In this document: one piece after another, positions 6,285 to 9,239 of the stretch
Layout of the letters: the number at the start of each line of letters is the position of its first letter
Numbering within the stretch: position 1 is the stretch's first letter
Notes under the pieces: model-generated
Database searches by the model: none
Told to the model about the DNA's origin: nothing
Seen by the model: only the letters and a program-made list of their open reading frames with translations
Assembly: GCA_021778575.1 (NCBI GenBank)
Contig: JAJYCH010000123.1
Location: 1 to 9,239 of the forward strand
Direction of reading: 5' to 3'
DNA: 9,239 nt
Origin: Planctomycetota bacterium
GTDB taxonomy: Bacteria > Planctomycetota > Planctomycetia > Isosphaerales > Isosphaeraceae
Made by a program: the position numbers and the translations under genes

Positions 6285-7699
6285 AGCGCGGGGCCTCCCG
6301 TGATGTTCGACGCGAGCCGTCGCGCCACGACCGGCAAGAACCAGCGACGAGATCCCAGAACCAGGAGGACAGCCCCATAACTGCCCACCCCGGCGACAAC
6401 CACAAGCCCCAGCGGCCAGTCTCGCCCCAGAAGACAAACCAGACCCATCAGCAACGACCCCGCCAGGGCGGGACCACTCGAATGATGCCAGGACGGGGCC
6501 AGGCCCAGCCGGGCCAGCGCCAGCCAACCCGCGACCGCTCCACCGATCTCGACGAGAAGCATCCCGACGACAACGCCCCAGACACCCAGCCAAAGTGCCA
6601 GCGGGACCATGACGGCAAGGGCCAGACCCACCAGGCCCAGAACCAACCGGAGCGCCCAGACTTCGCGACGGCAAGCGATCAGCGTGACTTGCTGGAGGTT
6701 CGAGAGCAGCACGAACGGCAGTCGCGCCGCGATCAAGGCAAGCCAGGGACCGCCCTCGACAAACCGTTCGCCAAAGAACCACGTCGTCCAGCGATCGGCG
6801 GTCAGCATCAGCCCAAAAGTAGCAGGTATTGCGACTATGAGCACCCGTTCCATCGAGACATGAATCAGCGATCGAGCCTCACCCTCGCCCAGAAGCCAGG
6901 CCCGAGCGATCCGAGGAGCCACCGCCGACGGGACCACCAGGCCGAGCGCCAGCAGAGCAAACACCACCCGTCGCCCCGCCGCGTATGGCCCCAGACTGGC
7001 CGAGGTGGCCAGGCTCCCCAGAACCAGCACATCGGCCGCGTACAGGCTCACGCGAGCGAACCGGATCGCGCCGGCCACGGCCCCTCGTCGGACCAGAATC
7101 ATCCCCAGACGATCCGGGAAGCCTGGTCGGATCGACCCATGTTCACGCAAATGCGCCAGCAAAAGCACGATCGTCGAAGCAATCTCGGCAACCACGACAC
7201 ACCCTGCCGCGAGCATTGCGTCGGTCGATCCAGCGACCAGAACGCCGACGCTCAGGGCCAGTCCGAGCGCCCGGATTACCTGGGCCAGAGCCAGAGCACC
7301 GAATCGCCCCGAAGCCCGAGGCCCGACGTCGCTCGCCAGCGCCGAGGGGATCAAGACCAGTCCCGCCACGACAACAACGCGACCTCGATCGAGACCGGAT
7401 GACCAGGCCAGAGCCACGATCGCCGTCAGAGCCACCAGCACGGCGGCCAGGCGCAGACTGATCAGAACATTGGTGAATCGGCCGATCAAGCGAGGCCGAC
7501 GGGCGGCCTCGCGATAAACGATCGTGTCGAATCCACCACGAACCAGGACCAGCCACCAGGCGGCGACCGCTGATCCGTACTCAAAATCGGCGAACGAGCC
7601 CGGCCCGAGCCGTCGAACGAGAAGGATCATCACGCCAAAACCAATCGCGCAGGAGAAAAGCTCGGACGCGAACAAAAGGGAAAATACGTTTCGATTCAT
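6281..7699 (-). CDS. Polysaccharide flippase, Wzx/MOP family
   Basis: This 472-aa, strongly hydrophobic integral membrane protein has about 12-14 predicted helices. By eye they are near residues 6-28, 42-60, 79-100, 106-124, 138-157, 160-183, 215-233, 243-262, 284-302, 318-340, 348-371, 374-396, 408-425 and 428-449. The start (MNRNVFSLLFASELFSCAIG) followed by LVRRLGPGSFADFEYGSAV, and GGFDTIVYREAARRP (55-69), fit the Wzx/RfbX oligosaccharide flippases of the MOP superfamily. These move undecaprenyl-linked glycan units to the periplasmic face. Charged residues inside predicted helices (Arg143, Arg216, Asp223) are usual in this family. Overlaps are ATGA with both the upstream methyltransferase (7696-7699) and the downstream one (6281-6284). 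No polymerase is seen nearby. A general lipid-linked glycan exporter is the safest name. Confidence 0.87.
   Translation of the reverse strand: MNRNVFSLLFASELFSCAIGFGVMILLVRRLGPGSFADFEYGSAVAAWWLVLVRGGFDTIVYREAARRPRLIGRFTNVLISLRLAAVLVALTAIVALAWSSGLDRGRVVVVAGLVLIPSALASDVGPRASGRFGALALAQVIRALGLALSVGVLVAGSTDAMLAAGCVVVAEIASTIVLLLAHLREHGSIRPGFPDRLGMILVRRGAVAGAIRFARVSLYAADVLVLGSLATSASLGPYAAGRRVVFALLALGLVVPSAVAPRIARAWLLGEGEARSLIHVSMERVLIVAIPATFGLMLTADRWTTWFFGERFVEGGPWLALIAARLPFVLLSNLQQVTLIACRREVWALRLVLGLVGLALAVMVPLALWLGVWGVVVGMLLVEIGGAVAGWLALARLGLAPSWHHSSGPALAGSLLMGLVCLLGRDWPLGLVVVAGVGSYGAVLLVLGSRRWFLPVVARRLASNITGGPAL
6288..6300 (-). promoter_or_regulatory. Shine-Dalgarno in small hairpin, methyltransferase start
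   Basis: The minus strand reads CGGGAGGCCCCGC before the ATG at 6284. CGGG and CCCG can pair around AGGC, partly hiding the ribosome binding site. Twelve of these bases (6288-6299) are identical to the site before the flippase start. Ribosomes finishing the flippase would open the hairpin, which fits coupled translation at the ATGA overlap (inference). Confidence 0.45.
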
Positions 7700-8688
7700 G
7701 CGGGGCCTCCCCGGATTGCCCGGAGTTGCCAGAGCGGACCCAGGGCACGCAGACAGACCCGCATCGGCCCGAACCGACTTGCCATCGCATAAGCTTTTAT
7801 GAGCGACTGTTGATTTCTGGGTCGACTCGACGCCCAGCTCGCGGGGATCTCGGGCGGTTCGATCGAGATCGATTCAAATCCGGCGTTCGCCGCCAAGCGA
7901 TGGGCTTCCGCGACCGACAGGCAAGTCGGCGGCCAGGCTCCCCCTCGTCGAAACCGGACATAGGCCGACATCCAGCGGCGAGGAATCCAGCCGAGGCCCC
8001 AGAGGCGGACATGAGGATCAATCATCAACGAATAACGATTGGGCGACCAGATCAACAAAGATCCGCCGGGCCGAAGCACGCGGGACGCCTCGCGAAGCAC
8101 GAGCCACGGGTCGTCAACATGTTCGAGCAGACTATCGACGACCACGGCATCAAAGCTCGCGTCGGGATAGGGTAAATGCTCGGCCTCGGCGGCGACCAGC
8201 GGGACGGTCAGCCCCAGGTCGTCGAGCCTTCGACGAGCGACCACCAACCAGCGGAGCGCGATATCGACGCCTTCGATGGTGAGCCCTCGACGCGCCGCCG
8301 CCGCGAGAAGTCCGCCGGTTCCACAGCCGAGTTCAAGGATCTTGCCGGTTCGCGGCAGGAGTGCCGCCAGTGCCGAACCGCGAGCTTCCGCCCCCAGGAT
8401 ATGAGCAAGATAGAATCCACGACGCCTCGGTTCGACGTCGGCGGTCATGGCGTAATACGCCTCGGCCAAACCTTCGAGATCGAGTCCGGGGGCCAGGCGG
8501 TCGAGTCGTTCGGCCTTGGCCCGCTCGCTCGCGAGATCGAGGAACCGGTCAGAAGCGATCCGGCAGTCGGGCAGTCCGGCAACCTCGGGATAGTCGCGGC
8601 CACAAGCAACACACGACCAGTCGGCCAGCGGCTCTCGACACGCCGGGCAAACCCGTTCAGTGGTGACAGTGGTCGTGGTCAGAGTCAT
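7696..8688 (-). CDS. Methyltransferase with N-terminal zinc ribbon
   Basis: This 330-aa class I SAM-dependent methyltransferase begins with a four-cysteine zinc-ribbon-like module: Cys14/Cys17 (CPAC) and Cys26/Cys29 (CVAC). This resembles the Trm112/YbaR-like ribbons fused to some methyltransferases. The SAM domain shows ILELGCGTGGLLAAAARRG (117-135), EGVDIA (139-144), AEHLPYPDASFDAVVVDSLL (169-188) and VLRPGGSLLIWSPNRYS (204-220), followed by a Trp/Arg-rich insert (228-252) and a C-terminal helical end. The frame stays open to 8814, but I chose the ATG at 8688: GAGG sits five bases upstream, and the extension would overlap the deacetylase gene and lacks domain character. It follows the deacetylase by 41 bp and overlaps the flippase as ATGA. 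The likely role is modification of a glycan or its lipid carrier (inference). Confidence 0.85.
   Translation of the reverse strand: MTLTTTTVTTERVCPACREPLADWSCVACGRDYPEVAGLPDCRIASDRFLDLASERAKAERLDRLAPGLDLEGLAEAYYAMTADVEPRRRGFYLAHILGAEARGSALAALLPRTGKILELGCGTGGLLAAAARRGLTIEGVDIALRWLVVARRRLDDLGLTVPLVAAEAEHLPYPDASFDAVVVDSLLEHVDDPWLVLREASRVLRPGGSLLIWSPNRYSLMIDPHVRLWGLGWIPRRWMSAYVRFRRGGAWPPTCLSVAEAHRLAANAGFESISIEPPEIPASWASSRPRNQQSLIKAYAMASRFGPMRVCLRALGPLWQLRAIRGGPA
7700..7713 (-). promoter_or_regulatory. Shine-Dalgarno in small hairpin, flippase start
   Basis: The minus strand reads CGGGGAGGCCCCGC directly before the flippase ATG (7699). CGGGG pairs perfectly with CCCCG, leaving AGG as the loop, so the Shine-Dalgarno sequence is held in a 5-bp hairpin. 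It also encodes the Gly-Gly-Pro-Ala end of the upstream methyltransferase. The arrangement suggests flippase translation depends on the upstream ribosome (inference). Confidence 0.5.
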
Positions 8689-8715
8689 GAAAACCTCGGT
8701 AGCAGACAATCCGAT

Positions 8716-8739
8716 CTCGGCCTGGTCGATCAGGCCGAG
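8716..8739 (-). other. Hairpin across the deacetylase stop codon
   Basis: CTCGGCCTG (8716-8724) and CAGGCCGAG (8731-8739) form a perfect 9-bp stem around a 6-nt loop. The deacetylase stop codon (8730-8732) lies at the loop edge. It is the only substantial structure in the one real gap of the operon. No U-tract follows on the minus strand. It may be an mRNA-stabilising or processing element or a partial attenuator, or reflect coding constraint. Confidence 0.45.
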
Positions 8740-9239
8740 GCCCGGAAAACGACCCTGGCCACTGTCCGTCGGACCGCCCGAAGAGTCCGCCGGAAGGCAA
8801 GAGGGCCGTTCCATCGTCGATTGACCAGACGTTCGAGCGAGCTTGCGGAGCGAAGATAGTAGGCATCAATCCGGGAGATGTTGTACAGGTTGTCAGAGGA
8901 ACTCGCATAGGCCAGGCGGGTTCCGAAAGCGGCATCATAAACCTGGGAAGCCATGAGCCGGACCCGCTGATTCGAGGCTCCGTAGGGATAAGCCAGAAGC
9001 GGGCAGGGATCTCCGACAAGCTGTTCGATCCGATCGCGCGACTCGATCAGCTCGGATCGGAGTTCGTCCTCACTCAGCGTCGTCAACGCTCGATGCGTGC
9101 CGCCGTGCGACCCGAATCGACAGCCGAGCTTGCTCAGTGCATGAATGTCGGAACGGCCGAGGAGACGAGCGACCGGGATGTTCGAGGGCTGGCCAGGCCA
9201 ACGGTTGTCTAGACCGAGCCGGTTAGCGACCAGGAAGAC
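8730..9239 (-). CDS. Polysaccharide deacetylase (NodB family), 5' end outside window
   Basis: The last 169 residues of a NodB-homology (carbohydrate esterase 4-like) deacetylase are present; the frame is open to the right edge and the gene continues beyond it. These metal-dependent enzymes remove N- or O-acetyl groups from polysaccharides. Residue numbers count from the window edge. VFLVANRLGLDNRWPGQP (1-18) matches the strand and loop after the first motif. FGSHGGTHRAL (42-52) carries the HxxxH metal-binding histidines (His45, His49), and TLSEDELRSE (54-63) follows in the usual place. LLAYPYGASNQRVR (79-92) is the later conserved motif. The catalytic/metal Asp of the TFDDG motif would lie outside the window. 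The Arg-rich end (about 145-169) is a tail after the fold. It is the first visible gene of the minus-strand operon. Confidence 0.88.
   Translation of the reverse strand, partial: VFLVANRLGLDNRWPGQPSNIPVARLLGRSDIHALSKLGCRFGSHGGTHRALTTLSEDELRSELIESRDRIEQLVGDPCPLLAYPYGASNQRVRLMASQVYDAAFGTRLAYASSSDNLYNISRIDAYYLRSASSLERLVNRRWNGPLAFRRTLRAVRRTVARVVFRASA

Noticed and set aside
6285..6782. 166-codon N-terminal extension of the methyltransferase at 5496-6284
   Set aside because: It lies within the flippase gene in another frame and is Gly/Arg/Ser-rich; the ATG at 6284 has a Shine-Dalgarno sequence and an ATGA overlap.
8689..8814. 42-codon N-terminal extension of the zinc-ribbon methyltransferase
   Set aside because: Would overlap the deacetylase gene by 85 bp and shows no domain; the ATG at 8688 has GAGG at good spacing.
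2978..9239. Possibility of a defence island or secondary-metabolite cluster
   Set aside because: All minus-strand genes fit surface-glycan assembly; there are no nuclease, helicase, reverse transcriptase, NRPS/PKS or toxin motifs.

Overview
The window is high-GC DNA with long GC-rich codons. It carries dapL-type lysine/peptidoglycan biosynthesis and several glycosyltransferases, plus short intergenic repeats. This fits a planctomycete, probably of the Isosphaeraceae. That placement is inference: it rests on overall gene style, the DapL route and the repeat motif near the left end, and there is no rRNA or other marker gene to confirm it.

Layout. Positions 1-521 hold no convincing gene. They contain a 59-bp perfect direct repeat (104-162 and 197-255), a 16-bp core present three times, and a strong hairpin (396-434) downstream of dapL. 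dapL (522-1694, minus) encodes LL-diaminopimelate aminotransferase. A 149-bp divergent intergenic region separates it from a plus-strand GT4 glycosyltransferase (1844-3019). From 2978 to the right edge everything is on the minus strand and reads as one operon. In transcription order it is: a polysaccharide deacetylase (5' part outside the window), a methyltransferase with an N-terminal zinc ribbon, a Wzx/MOP-type flippase, a second methyltransferase, and two GT4 glycosyltransferases. Four successive junctions are 4-bp ATGA stop/start overlaps; only the deacetylase-methyltransferase junction has a gap (41 bp).

How the genes work together (inference). The cluster looks like part of a cell-surface polysaccharide or lipid-linked glycan locus. 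The GT4 enzymes would build the glycan on the cytoplasmic face and the flippase would move the lipid-linked unit across the membrane. The methyltransferases would modify sugars or another intermediate, and the deacetylase would remove acetyl groups. No polymerase, ligase, initiating transferase or export porin lies in the window, so the pathway is incomplete here and the product cannot be named.

I see no phage genes, transposases, CRISPR, toxin-antitoxin or defence genes, tRNAs or rRNAs. The most unusual features are the repeat block, which is free of stop codons in all six frames, the tail-to-tail overlap of two glycosyltransferase genes beside a perfect hairpin, and the reuse of one 12-bp Shine-Dalgarno/hairpin sequence at two ATGA junctions.
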